Under the pieces are notes generated by a model, which was not told where the DNA came from, ran no database searches, and saw only the letters and a program-made list of their open reading frames with translations. Position numbers and translations under genes: made by a program. Shown here one piece after another: positions 8,367 through 18,003 of a DNA stretch of 64,000 bases. Position 1 is the stretch's first letter. Each line of letters opens with the position of its first letter. Origin of the DNA: Ferrovibrio terrae_A (lineage in GTDB: Bacteria > Pseudomonadota > Alphaproteobacteria > Ferrovibrionales > Ferrovibrionaceae); assembly GCF_943372915.1 (NCBI RefSeq), contig NZ_CALSAN010000021.1:11885-75884 (forward strand), given 5' to 3'.

Positions 8367-9116
8367 ATGACGCGCCCACTCATTTTTGTTGCCACCCCCT
8401 GCTATGGCGGGCAGGTGCACCAGGCCTACATGCAGTCGGTCATCGGCCTGATGCAGCATGCCCGCAGCAGCTTTTTCGATGTCACCCTGGCGATGCTGGG
8501 CAATGACTCGCTGATCACGCGCAGCCGCAACACGCTGGTATCCGCCTTCCTCGATATGCCGCAGGCCACGCATCTGCTGTTCGTCGATGCCGATATCTCC
8601 TTCGATCCGAAGCAGGTCGAGCGCATGCTGCGGTTTGGCGAAGATGTCGTCGCCGGTGTCTATCCGCTCAAGGTGCTGGACTGGGAGCATGCGCGTGTCA
8701 CCGGTCAGCGCCAATGGGGCGAGGAATCGGCGCTGCGCTATTGCGGCACGCCCTGCCAGGATGACGAGGCTGAGAGGCGTGAAGGCTTTGTCACGGGTAT
8801 TCATGCGGGCACCGGTTTCATGCTGATTACCCGTCGGGCGATCCAGCGTGTTGTCGCAGCCCATCCGGAATTGCGCTACAGCCACATGCTGGTCCACCCA
8901 CCAGTGCGCGGCAACCGGATCGATCATGCGATCTTCGATTGCATGATCGATCCCGATACCGGCACATATCTCAGCGAGGATTATGCCTTCTGCTGGCGCT
9001 GGCGTCGCACGGGCGGCAAGGTCTGGCTCGATACGGCCGGCCGGCTCACACATACGGGGGCCCATGACTTCCGTGGCAATCCGGCGCCACGCTATGCGGC
9101 GCAGCTGCAGCCATGA
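8367..9116 (+). CDS. Glycosyltransferase-like protein in the flagellar locus
   Basis: A 249-residue soluble protein beginning TRPLIFVATPCYGG. It carries LITRSRNTLVSAFL and a DxD-type metal/nucleotide-sugar motif in LLFVDADISFD, then TGIHAGTGFMLITRRAI and LSEDYAFCWRWRRTGG. These match a family-A-fold glycosyltransferase of the kind found in alphaproteobacterial genomes without assigned substrate. ATG 8367 is preferred over the upstream GTG because it removes overlap with flgD. Its stop overlaps the start of the 2OG-oxygenase-like gene (ATGA), so the two are probably translated together. The acceptor is unknown; a flagellar protein is an inference from location. Confidence 0.6.
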   Translation: MTRPLIFVATPCYGGQVHQAYMQSVIGLMQHARSSFFDVTLAMLGNDSLITRSRNTLVSAFLDMPQATHLLFVDADISFDPKQVERMLRFGEDVVAGVYPLKVLDWEHARVTGQRQWGEESALRYCGTPCQDDEAERREGFVTGIHAGTGFMLITRRAIQRVVAAHPELRYSHMLVHPPVRGNRIDHAIFDCMIDPDTGTYLSEDYAFCWRWRRTGGKVWLDTAGRLTHTGAHDFRGNPAPRYAAQLQP

Positions 9117-9748
9117 CCGCGCATAGCGAAATCCGCCATCTGTTCGCCACGCCATTGGTGCAGATTGATCTGGGCGGGCAGGCGGCGCTGCTGGCGGGAT
9201 TGCGTGCACTGATCCTGGAACATGCAGCGGTCGATCCTGGCGTGCGGCACAGCAATCGTGGCGGCTGGCAGTCGCGCGATGATTTCTTCAACTGGGCCGG
9301 TATTCCCGGTCAGGGTCTCTATGCCGTGATTGAGGAAGCCATTGGCAACATCACCATGGTTTGCGGTGCCAATGGCCTGGAACGCCAGCGTCTCGCCTGG
9401 AAGGTGAATGCCTGGGCAAATATCAACGGGCCTGGAAACGGCAACGACATGCATTGCCATCCCGGTGCCTACTGGTCTGGCTGTTTCTATGTCGATGATG
9501 GCGGTATCGCGGGCCGGGATGGCCGCGGTGGTGCCATCGAATTCTATGATCCGCGTGGCCCTCTGCCGATGGCCTACAATCCGTTGGTCAAGATGGCGAT
9601 CAAGGGCTGCGTAACTGCGGGTCTGGGGGAGCGTGTATTCCCGCGAAGCGGGCAACTGCTGATTTTCCCCTCATGGCTGCTGCATGCAGTGCAGCCCTAT
9701 GAAGGCGATGGCCGGCGGATCTCGGTGGCCTTCAATCTGTCGCTTTGA
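9113..9748 (+). CDS. Putative 2-oxoglutarate/Fe(II) oxygenase, TIGR02466-like
   Basis: A 211-residue protein with the double-stranded beta-helix iron site typical of the TIGR02466 family. His114 and His116 lie in MHCHPGAYWSGCFYVDD, the distal His191 in FPSWLLHAVQPY, and the 2OG-contacting Arg pair in GRRISVAFNLSL. These enzymes hydroxylate an unknown substrate. Translationally coupled to the preceding glycosyltransferase, it suggests a hydroxylate-then-glycosylate step acting on a protein or glycan. No direct evidence identifies the substrate. Confidence 0.65.
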   Translation: MTAHSEIRHLFATPLVQIDLGGQAALLAGLRALILEHAAVDPGVRHSNRGGWQSRDDFFNWAGIPGQGLYAVIEEAIGNITMVCGANGLERQRLAWKVNAWANINGPGNGNDMHCHPGAYWSGCFYVDDGGIAGRDGRGGAIEFYDPRGPLPMAYNPLVKMAIKGCVTAGLGERVFPRSGQLLIFPSWLLHAVQPYEGDGRRISVAFNLSL

Positions 9749-9908
9749 CCATCTGCGGCAATGCGCCGCGCTGTGATGGCGATCACCTTGGTAAACAAGC
9801 ATTAACTGCAGATCGCAACACTCCGTTACAAACTCGCGCTTTCGCAGCGCAGGATCGGCTGGCATCATGCGTGAACACGAAACATTGATTCCCCGAACAC
9901 ATATTCCG

Positions 9909-10633
<725 letters not shown>

Positions 10634-10634
<1 letters not shown>

Positions 10635-12238
10635 TGAAACTGATTGGACGGTCGCTGCGTAAATTCGGCAGCGATCGCATTGTATGGCGTATTGCGGGGA
10701 CCATCATCCTGGCGATCCTGTGCACGCAGGTCGCCACCGTATTGCTGTTGCGCAGTACGCGCCCGCGCGAAATGCCACTCTACAGCATCGAGGCCCTGAC
10801 AGCGGAGATGCGCCGCCATGCCGCCGGGGCGGCGGTTCGCGACGACGACATCCTGATGCCTGTGCTCGATATGCCGCCGCCGGCGCATGACGCCATCCGC
10901 CAGCCGTTTCCGTTCCGTGACGTGCAGCGGCGGTTGCAGCTTGCGTTGGCAGAGAGCGGCATCGAGCAGGTGACGGTGAGCGTCGATTGGCCGCGACCCG
11001 GCGGGCGACTACTGCTATGGCCTCTGCCGGTGCCGCGCATCGCGGTGGCGGTGGGGCCGGAGCAGGGCAGCGGCGACGGGGTGCGGTCGATGCCGCGGCT
11101 GATTTTCGGCGGCGGCCCCGAACTGGACGGGTTCAGGCCGCCACCACCCGGAGCGCCACACGGAGCACCACCCGGGCCGCCACCCGGATTCCCGCTTGGT
11201 CCGCCAACCGGCTGGCCGGTCCGTGCACCGCCGGGGCCGGACGAGCCGCCCCGCACGGGCTATTTCGACGAGGATTTTCTTGTCCCCGGGATATTTACCG
11301 TCTGGATCCGCCAGGCCAGCGCCGCCGGCGAGCCGGTCTGGACGGCCTATCGGCCCAAGGTGGCTTTCGAGCCGATCTCGCCGCTGGCCATCACACTGCT
11401 GTGGTTCACGCTGATCATGGGCATCATCGCCGGCCTGGCCTTCTGGTCGACCTGGCGCATGCTGCGGCCGTTCAAGCAGCTGGTGGCGGCGGCGCAAGGC
11501 TGGCGGGCGGAGCAGGAGCCGGTGAAGTTGCCCGAGAAAGGTCCGGTCGAATTCCGCGCCATCGCCACCGCCTTCAACGAGATGCAGGACAAGATCAACC
11601 GCTTCGTACGCGACCGCACCGAATTGGTGATCGCCCTGTCGCACGATCTGCGCACACCGCTGACCCGGCTGCAGCTGCGCGCCGAATATGTGGAAGACAG
11701 CGAACAGCGCCAACGCATGCTGGATGAACTGCATTTCATGGAAATGCTGACCGATCAGCTGTTGTCCTTCGCCTCGTTCAACCCGCGCAACGAGCCGATC
11801 GAGAAAGTGGATTTCGCCGTCCTGCTGGTCACGCTCTGCGACGACCGCTCCGATGCCGGGGCGGTGATCGAATATTCCGGCCCGCCGCATCTGGCCTTGA
11901 GCTGCCGGCCGACCGCGATGCTGCGGGCGATCATGAACCTGATCGACAATGCAATCAAATACAGCGACTTCGCCTATGTATCGCTGATTCCTGAAATCAA
12001 CGGGGTGCGCATTTTCATCCGCGACAGTGGGCCAGGCATCCCGGAAGACGAGATTGAAAAGGTGTTCCAGCCCTTCTACCGTGTCGATGCCTCGCGCAGT
12101 CGTGAAACCGGTGGCCTCGGCATGGGATTGAGCGTCGCCCGCGCCATCATCCTGGAGCATCGCGGCACCATCCACCTGCGCAACCGCCAGCCGCATGGCC
12201 TAGAGGTCGAGGTGTTTCTGCCCTTCGGCCTGAGCTGA
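10634..12238 (+). CDS. Sensor histidine kinase with Pro/Gly-rich periplasmic segment
   Basis: Membrane-bound kinase of 534 residues. TM1 is at about 18-40, the periplasmic domain at about 41-245 and TM2 at about 246-268 (ISPLAITLLWFTLIMGIIAG). HAMP follows, then HisKA with His337 in LSHDLRTPLTRL and HATPase_c with N box NLIDNAIKYS, G1 DSGPGIPEDE and G2 GGLGMGLSVARAI. The architecture is EnvZ/CpxA-like. Residues about 168-214 are an unusual run of Pro, Gly and Ala (repeated PPG, GPP and APP) just before the second membrane helix. This low-complexity part is probably extended and may span periplasm or cell wall. Partner of the preceding regulator. Confidence 0.88.
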
Positions 12239-12240
12239 CA

Positions 12241-13110
12241 TCAGCCCTTCATCCCCACCACCGTGGTCATCATCTCGTTGGCGGCCTGGATCACCTGCGA
12301 ATTCATTGAATAGGCCTGCTGGGCCATGATCAGCTTGGTCATCTGGTCGGCGGTATCCACGGTGGAGGATTCCAGCGCGCCGCCAACGATGGTGCCGATG
12401 CCGGCCCGGTTCGTGCCGGCCATCGGATTGCCGTAGACGGCCGCGCCTGACTCCGCCGTGGCGACATAGGCGGTGCCATCGATACGGTCCAGGCTGTCGG
12501 GCTCGCGGAAATTGGCCAGCAGCACCTGGCCCTGGGTGCCGGTGCTGCCATCGTCGTAATTCACCGTGATGACGCCGCCATCGGCGATGCTGACACTGCT
12601 GAAACCGCCGCCGGCGGCATTGTCGCTGGTATCGATGGTCAGGATCGACGGCGTGGTGCCGGTGCCGCTGGCCGAACCCATCAGGTAATAGCCGGCCGAA
12701 TTGACCAGGCGGCCGCTGCTGTCGAGATGGAAATCGCCCTGGCGGGTGTAGTAGGGCGTGCTTTCAAAGCCGGTCGGCTCGCCGGTTTCCGGGTCCACGG
12801 CGGTAGCCTTCGCCACCACGAAGAAGCCGTTGCCGCTGATCGCCGCCGCTGTGGTGCTGTCGTCATCGACGATCTGGCCCTGGCCGCGATTGGCGAAGTC
12901 GGCCGCGGCCACCACACCCATCTGTCGGGTGCTGCCCAGCACCGGGCTGCTGGTGGCCTGCATGCCCTGCAGCACATCAAGGAACTGCGTCTCCACCGCC
13001 TTGTAGCCGGTGGTGGTGGCATTGGCGACATTGTCTGAGATGTTGCTGATCGCCATCGACTGCGCAGTGATCGCCTGCACCGCCACATTCATCACGCCGT
13101 TGATTGTCAT
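12241..13110 (-). CDS. Short FlgE/FlgF-type flagellar hook-basal body protein
   Basis: A 289-residue rod/hook family protein. The N-terminal D0 helix has the family signature SMAISNISDNVANATTTGYK. The central part matches hook proteins (ISGNGFFVVAKA, YYTRQGDFHLDSSGRLVNSAGYYLMG). The C-terminal helix TADQMTKLIMAQQAYSMNSQVIQAANEMM is hook-like. It is much shorter than FlgE (447 residues here) because the D2 insertion is largely missing. It is read from its own sigma-54 type promoter, divergent from flgE. It could be a FlgF-like rod protein or a second hook paralogue; family comparison is needed to name it. Confidence 0.8.
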   Translation of the reverse strand: MTINGVMNVAVQAITAQSMAISNISDNVANATTTGYKAVETQFLDVLQGMQATSSPVLGSTRQMGVVAAADFANRGQGQIVDDDSTTAAAISGNGFFVVAKATAVDPETGEPTGFESTPYYTRQGDFHLDSSGRLVNSAGYYLMGSASGTGTTPSILTIDTSDNAAGGGFSSVSIADGGVITVNYDDGSTGTQGQVLLANFREPDSLDRIDGTAYVATAESGAAVYGNPMAGTNRAGIGTIVGGALESSTVDTADQMTKLIMAQQAYSMNSQVIQAANEMMTTVVGMKG

Positions 13111-13155
13111 TGCTGCACCTTGTGCTGGATCGAATTGTCCTGACCATCACAGAGA

Positions 13156-13170
13156 GCAAGGCGCGTGCCG
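13156..13170 (-). promoter_or_regulatory. Sigma-54 (-24/-12) promoter of the short hook gene
   Basis: Read on the minus strand: CGGCACG-CGCC-TTGC followed by TCT. This matches the RpoN consensus (GG and GC dinucleotides ten bases apart). The predicted start lies about 12 bases further on, near 13144, giving a leader of about 34 bases to the ATG at 13110. It is nearly identical to the flgE promoter. Confidence 0.75.
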
Positions 13171-13556
13171 TTGCATGCTGTCGCCCGACTGAAGCCGCCT
13201 TGGTGAAGACCGACACACACCGCAACATTGCGACGCGGCGCGCCGTCTGTTGCGAAGGCTGTGGGGCAGGATGCCGACGCACTGCTAAGTGCTTCTCGGT
13301 GCTCGATAAATGTTCCTGAAATATTCTTTCAGAATGGCCTTAACCGGGATTAAGCCTTCCGCCACATTGTTAACTTTTGTTACCGGAAACGAGCCATACA
13401 CATTGTACGGATTATCGTTAAATACGCATAAACTATGCATATTTTACCCAGCCCGGCAAAATTTGCCGATGTGAACGGACAGGCAAGCGTTAACCCGCAT
13501 TCATCCTTTGGCAAGAAATCCAGCACTGCCAAGGGCATAGGATCAGAGTCATAAAA

Positions 13557-13571
13557 CGGCACGCTCCTTGC
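13557..13571 (+). promoter_or_regulatory. Sigma-54 (-24/-12) promoter of flgE
   Basis: CGGCACG-CTCC-TTGCT matches the RpoN consensus with correct GG-N10-GC spacing. Transcription would begin near 13583, about 32 bases before the flgE start. AAGGAG at about 13601-13606 provides the ribosome-binding site. It probably drives flgE-flgK-flgL and perhaps the EF-hand gene. Confidence 0.8.
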
Positions 13572-13614
13572 TCTGAGGATCGGCGACACCGCCATCCAGC
13601 CAAGGAGCCAAGCC

Positions 13615-14958
13615 ATGTCGATTACCGGTGCAATGCAGACCGCGATCTCGGGAATGAACGGGCAGTCCACCGCGATCGGCTACATCTCTGACAACGTCGC
13701 GAATGCCAGCACCATCGGTTACAAGAAGGTGGAATCGCGCTTCCAGACGCTGATCACGCAGTCGAGCGCGCAGTCAAACACGCATTCATCCGGCGGTGTG
13801 CTGAACCAGCCCTTCTTCGCCAACAATGCACAGGGTTCGATCACCCAGGTCTCGTCCACCACCTCGATCGCGATTTCCGGCAATGGTTTCATCCCGGTGT
13901 CGAAAGCCACCGGTGTCGATTCCACCACCGGCCTGCCGACCTTTGAGACCACCAGCTATTACACCCGCGTCGGCGACTTCACGCAGAACTCGCAGGGTTT
14001 CCTGGTCAATTCGTCGGGTTACTATCTGCAGGGCTGGTCGGTCGATCCGGTCACCGGCGTGGTCGATACCTCCAGCACCACGGAAGTGCAGGTCTCCAAC
14101 CTGCTGGATGCGCCGGTGGCGACCAGCACGGTGGATTACGCCGCCAACCTGCCGTCGAATGTGGAGAATGCCAGCGGCGGCCTGCCGGCAACGCTGCCGG
14201 TCAGCTCGATCCAGATTTTCGATGCGCTGGGCAATGCCCGCACGCTCAATCTCACCTGGACCCGGATCGGCACCGATACCTGGACTCTAGCGGTCGAGGC
14301 GCCGGACAGCACGCCGTCCAATTTCGGTCCGGCCACAGTGCATTTTGGTGCTTCGCTCGGCGGCGTCGGCGCTGACATCTCCGCCGGTGCGCTGTCGTCG
14401 CTGGAGTCGGCGGGCGGCATGACGGCCAGCGCGGCCGGTGCGGTCGATGACAACGCTGCGTTCAATTTCTCGCTCAATTTCGGGTCGGGGTCGCAGGATA
14501 TCAGCCTCGACCTCGGCTCCTATGGCAACACCATCGGCACCACGCAGTTTGCCGGCGATACCCTGACGCTGAACGACTTCAGCCAGAATGGTGTGCCGCA
14601 GGGCACCTTCAAGAGCCTCGCGATCGACGAGCAGGGCTTTGTCTCGGTCACCTTCGACAATGGCAATGTGAAGACCTTCTACCAGATCCCGCTGGCCCGC
14701 TTCAGTGACCCCACCGAACTGGACCGCGTCAACGGCAATGCCTTCGTGGCGACGCCGCAATCGGGTGCCGCGATCCTGGCCCAGGCCGGGTCCAGCGGGG
14801 TGGGCGACTTCGTTTCGGCCGCCATCGAGGGATCGAATGTCGATATTGCCGATGAATTCTCCAAGCTGATCGTCGCGCAGCGGGCCTATTCGGCGAATGC
14901 GCGCATCATCACGGCGACCGACGAACTGCTGCAGGAAACCATCAACATCCGGCGCTAG
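13615..14958 (+). CDS. flgE: Flagellar hook protein FlgE
   Basis: Major structural subunit of the hook, 447 residues. The N-terminal D0 region reads MQTAISGMNGQSTAIGYISDNVANASTIGYKK, the FlgE central part includes ISGNGFIPVSKA and YYTRVGDFTQNSQGFLVNSSGYYLQGW, and the C-terminus reads EGSNVDIADEFSKLIVAQRAYSANARIITATDELLQ. A ribosome-binding AAGGAG precedes the start. It is read from a sigma-54 promoter and followed 28 bases later by flgK. Length and domain order are normal. Confidence 0.95.
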   Translation: MSITGAMQTAISGMNGQSTAIGYISDNVANASTIGYKKVESRFQTLITQSSAQSNTHSSGGVLNQPFFANNAQGSITQVSSTTSIAISGNGFIPVSKATGVDSTTGLPTFETTSYYTRVGDFTQNSQGFLVNSSGYYLQGWSVDPVTGVVDTSSTTEVQVSNLLDAPVATSTVDYAANLPSNVENASGGLPATLPVSSIQIFDALGNARTLNLTWTRIGTDTWTLAVEAPDSTPSNFGPATVHFGASLGGVGADISAGALSSLESAGGMTASAAGAVDDNAAFNFSLNFGSGSQDISLDLGSYGNTIGTTQFAGDTLTLNDFSQNGVPQGTFKSLAIDEQGFVSVTFDNGNVKTFYQIPLARFSDPTELDRVNGNAFVATPQSGAAILAQAGSSGVGDFVSAAIEGSNVDIADEFSKLIVAQRAYSANARIITATDELLQETINIRR

Positions 14959-14986
14959 GCGCCGGATGATCTGAGGAGGCGACAAC

Positions 14987-16375
14987 ATGTCCCTGACAGC
15001 GGCACTCAACACGGCGGTCACTGGCCTGGCCACCATCCAGACCCAGACCAGCGTGGTCTCGGCCAATATCGCCAATGCGCAGAACGCCAATTACACGCGC
15101 AAGACCGTCCAGCTGACCACGCCGACGGCCGGCGGCGAACCGCAGGCGGCACTGGTGGCCGCGGTGGTGCGGGCGGCGTCGCCCGAACTGCTGCAGGATT
15201 ATTATGCAGCGACGGCGGACTACAACCAGCTCAGCACCGCCGCCGACCGGTCCCGCGCGCTGGCCGAGGCGCTGGGTGCCGATGACACCAGCGGCGGGCA
15301 GACCACGCTGGAATCGATGATGACCAACTTCGAGGAGGCGGTCAAAAGCCTGGAGGCGACGCCCGAAGACGCATCGCTCAAGGCTTTGGTGGTGCAGCGC
15401 GGCGAGGAGCTGTCGGCCGAGATCCGCCGCCTGGCCGGCCTGCGCAGCAGCCTGCAGACCCAGGCCTATGACGATATCAGCACCGGTCTGGATACGCTGA
15501 ACGAGGCGAGCAAGAATATCGCCAAGCTCAATGCCCAGATCGTCAGCCAGAAGGCAGCCGGTTATCCGACCGGCGATCTGGAAGACCTGCGCGATGCCGA
15601 GGTTACAAAAATGGCCGGCCTGGTCGGCGTGCGCACGGTGACCAGCGATACCGGTGTGATGACGGTCTATACCGAGGCCGGCACCCAGCTGGCCGGCAGC
15701 ACGGCGCAAAGCTTCAGCTACAATGCCACCACCAACACGATCAGCAACGGCACCGGCAACGATGTGACGGCCGGTTTCCGCAGCGGTTCGCTGCGTGCCA
15801 ATCTGGATTATCTCGATACCAGTGCTGCCGCGCAGGCCAGTTCCGACGGCAATGTCGGCACGCTGGAGAAATTCTTCAACCAGCTCGACTCGCTGGCGCA
15901 GAATATCGCCGATGTGGTGAACACAGCCTACGGCTCCAATATCTTCAATTACACCGCTGGCGATGCCGCCGGCACGCTGGAAGTCGATGGCTCATTCGTG
16001 GCCGATCCCACGACGCTCGACGCGAGCCTGATGGGCGATATCCAGCAGGCGATGCGTAACACCACGCTGACGGCGGCGCAGGTCAATCCGGCCGGCGCGC
16101 CGAACGGCCTCAGCATTGCCAACGTCAATATCTTCGGTCTGGCCAGCGGCGTCATGGCCTACAACGCCAAGCAGACCAGCGAGAACGAAGCCAATCGCGA
16201 CACCGCTGAAAGCCTGCAGGCCACCATCGAGCAGAAATTCCGCAACCTCACCGGCGTCAATGTCGATGACGAGCTGGCGCAGCTCACCACGCTGCAGAAC
16301 AACTATGCGGCGCTGGCGCAAATCATGAATGCCATCAAAGAGATGTTCGACCAAGTTATCGCAATCGGGAGCTGA
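14987..16375 (+). CDS. flgK: Flagellar hook-associated protein FlgK
   Basis: HAP1, the first hook-filament junction protein, 462 residues. The N-terminus has the HAP1/rod motif (ALNTAVTGLATIQTQTSVVSANIANAQNANYTRKTVQL). The C-terminus has GVNVDDELAQLTTLQNNYAALAQIMNAIKEMFDQVIAIGS, the FlgK D0 helix. The central domain is shorter than in enterics, as usual in alphaproteobacteria. It begins after GAGGAGG (14973-14979) and is followed three bases later by flgL. Confidence 0.92.
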   Translation: MSLTAALNTAVTGLATIQTQTSVVSANIANAQNANYTRKTVQLTTPTAGGEPQAALVAAVVRAASPELLQDYYAATADYNQLSTAADRSRALAEALGADDTSGGQTTLESMMTNFEEAVKSLEATPEDASLKALVVQRGEELSAEIRRLAGLRSSLQTQAYDDISTGLDTLNEASKNIAKLNAQIVSQKAAGYPTGDLEDLRDAEVTKMAGLVGVRTVTSDTGVMTVYTEAGTQLAGSTAQSFSYNATTNTISNGTGNDVTAGFRSGSLRANLDYLDTSAAAQASSDGNVGTLEKFFNQLDSLAQNIADVVNTAYGSNIFNYTAGDAAGTLEVDGSFVADPTTLDASLMGDIQQAMRNTTLTAAQVNPAGAPNGLSIANVNIFGLASGVMAYNAKQTSENEANRDTAESLQATIEQKFRNLTGVNVDDELAQLTTLQNNYAALAQIMNAIKEMFDQVIAIGS

Positions 16376-16378
16376 ACC

Positions 16379-17407
16379 ATGGTAGCCATCACCGCAACGA
16401 CCCAGCTGGCCAGCCAGATGGCGATGAGCCGCAATATCAGCCTGCTGACCACCATGCTGAACCAGCAGAACCAGCAGCTTGCCACCGGCCTCAAACTCGA
16501 TGGCCTTATCGGTGTATCGGGCCAGGCGCAGGAACTGGGCCAGCTCAAATCCAAGCTTGGCACGGTCGAGACCTATAACAGCGGGGTGCAGACCGCGATC
16601 AATCGCACCGACCTCTATGCGCTGTCGATCGAAAAGATCATCGATCTGGCCACCGACGCCCAGAGCATGATGATCGAGAATCGCGACACTGCTTTTGCGT
16701 CCACTTCGGCGCCTGCGGTGCAGGCCAGCACGCTGCTCGACCAGATCGGCAGCATCCTGCAGACCAAGGATGGTGACCGCTACCTGTTTTCGGCCAGCAA
16801 TTACAACACCAACCCTTTGAATGGCTCCCTGTCGGCGCTGCCGACCACCTATGCCGCTGGTGCCGTGCCGGGTGTCACCGCCGGCTATGACGATCCACTG
16901 CAGGTGATCACCAGTGCCATTCCGGCGCCGCAGCCGCCCTATCTCAACACCGCCGCCACCACCGATGTGCAGAATTTCTACGATATCAACGAGGTCGGCC
17001 TCTATGTCGATGACAAGGAGCGGGTGTCCTATGGTGTCTCGGCGGTCGAACCGGGCTTCCAGCGCCTGATCGATGCCGTGGTGCGCTTCCGCGATGCCAC
17101 CCAGGATATCAGCACCGACAGTGTCAACTACCAGACCCGGGTGGACGATGCGGTCAAGCAGCTCAACACGGCGATCTCGGAGCTGAAGTCCACCGCCTCG
17201 CGCAACGGCTACAAGCAGCAGCAGCTGGCCGAGGTGCAGGAACGCCATCTGCGCGCCAAGGATCTGCTGACCATCCGGATCGGCAATATCCAGAATGCGG
17301 ATACCGCGGAAGTTTCCACCAGCATCGCCAACCTGCAGACCGCGCTGGAGGCTTCCTATCTGGTGACCAGCAAGACGCTGGCCTTGTCACTGGTCAATTA
17401 TCTATGA
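16379..17407 (+). CDS. flgL: Flagellar hook-associated protein FlgL
   Basis: HAP3, second junction protein, 342 residues, with the flagellin-like N-terminal domain (ISLLTTMLNQQNQQLATGLKLDGL) and C-terminal domain (SIANLQTALEASYLVTSKTLALSLVNYL). The start directly follows flgK, as usual for this gene pair. Length is normal for the alphaproteobacterial form. Confidence 0.9.
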   Translation: MVAITATTQLASQMAMSRNISLLTTMLNQQNQQLATGLKLDGLIGVSGQAQELGQLKSKLGTVETYNSGVQTAINRTDLYALSIEKIIDLATDAQSMMIENRDTAFASTSAPAVQASTLLDQIGSILQTKDGDRYLFSASNYNTNPLNGSLSALPTTYAAGAVPGVTAGYDDPLQVITSAIPAPQPPYLNTAATTDVQNFYDINEVGLYVDDKERVSYGVSAVEPGFQRLIDAVVRFRDATQDISTDSVNYQTRVDDAVKQLNTAISELKSTASRNGYKQQQLAEVQERHLRAKDLLTIRIGNIQNADTAEVSTSIANLQTALEASYLVTSKTLALSLVNYL

Positions 17408-17426
17408 TGGACCGCCGGTCTGCTTA

Positions 17427-17445
17427 GCCCGGCTTTTTGCCGGGC
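17427..17445 (+). promoter_or_regulatory. Hairpin between flgL and the EF-hand gene
   Basis: GCCCGGC (17427-17433), five T, GCCGGGC (17439-17445). The hairpin ends two bases before the AGGAG of the next gene. With no T-run after the stem, a translation-controlling or RNA-stabilising structure is more plausible than a terminator. Confidence 0.35.
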
Positions 17446-17454
17446 CAGGAGACC

Positions 17455-18003
17455 ATGAAGCCTGTCGTGATATCGGCCATTCTGCTGGCGCTACTCGGAG
17501 GCTGTGGCTTCGGGCCGGAACGGCCGGCCGGGGCACAGTTGATTTCCAGTCCGAATGGCGAGCCGCTGGGCGCGGTGAATGACACCGCGCGCTGCGAATC
17601 ACTGCTGGAGGGCTGGTTCGCCGCGGTTGATACCAGTCGCGACGGGCTACTGTCCCAGGCCGAGCTGGAGGCCGATGCGCTGCGCTGGTTCCTGCGCGCC
17701 GATACCGATGGCGACGGCTTTGTCACGGTCACCGAGCTGACGGCGCTGCGCCGGCCATTGGAGCCGCCGCCGACCCCGCGCATGGTGAGTCGCGGGCCGG
17801 CCTCGCCATTCCGCGACGACAGCAACCTGATCGTGCATCGCGAGCTGGATCTGGTGATGGCCGCCGATGTCAATCTCGACTGGCGCGTCTCGCGTGAAGA
17901 GTTTATGGCGGCGACGGCGCGCCGCTATGCGACGGCGACCCGGCGCGGGCCCTATAACCGATCGGTCGCCACGGCCGACTGCGAAAAGCGCAGATTCCGC
18001 TAG
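17455..18003 (+). CDS. EF-hand lipoprotein
   Basis: A 182-residue protein with a lipoprotein signal peptide (KPVVISAILLALLGGC; lipobox LGGC). It carries three 12-residue EF-hand loops: DTSRDGLLSQAE and DTDGDGFVTVTE are canonical, and DVNLDWRVSREE has Trp in place of the central Gly. It should bind calcium at the periplasmic side of a membrane. The start at 17455 follows AGGAGA. A GC-rich hairpin (17427-17445) sits directly before that site and may tune translation. It lies downstream of flgL and converges with the DUF1217 gene (four-base overlap at the stops). Role in motility is unproven. Confidence 0.8.
   Translation: MKPVVISAILLALLGGCGFGPERPAGAQLISSPNGEPLGAVNDTARCESLLEGWFAAVDTSRDGLLSQAELEADALRWFLRADTDGDGFVTVTELTALRRPLEPPPTPRMVSRGPASPFRDDSNLIVHRELDLVMAADVNLDWRVSREEFMAATARRYATATRRGPYNRSVATADCEKRRFR

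Larger units (their letters stand above)
13111..13614. other. 504-bp divergent flagellar control region
   Basis: No convincing gene. The region separates the leftward short hook gene from rightward flgE. It holds two sigma-54 type promoters facing apart (13156-13170 and 13557-13571). Between them is an AT-rich core (about 13320-13450) with runs such as TTAACTTTTGTTACC, where enhancer-binding or IHF sites would be expected. I could not assign such sites with confidence. Confidence 0.6.

Noticed and set aside
13380..13670. Leftward 96-residue open frame across the flgE promoter
   Set aside because: It runs through a sigma-54 promoter and the flgE start, with no ribosome-binding site or recognisable motif.
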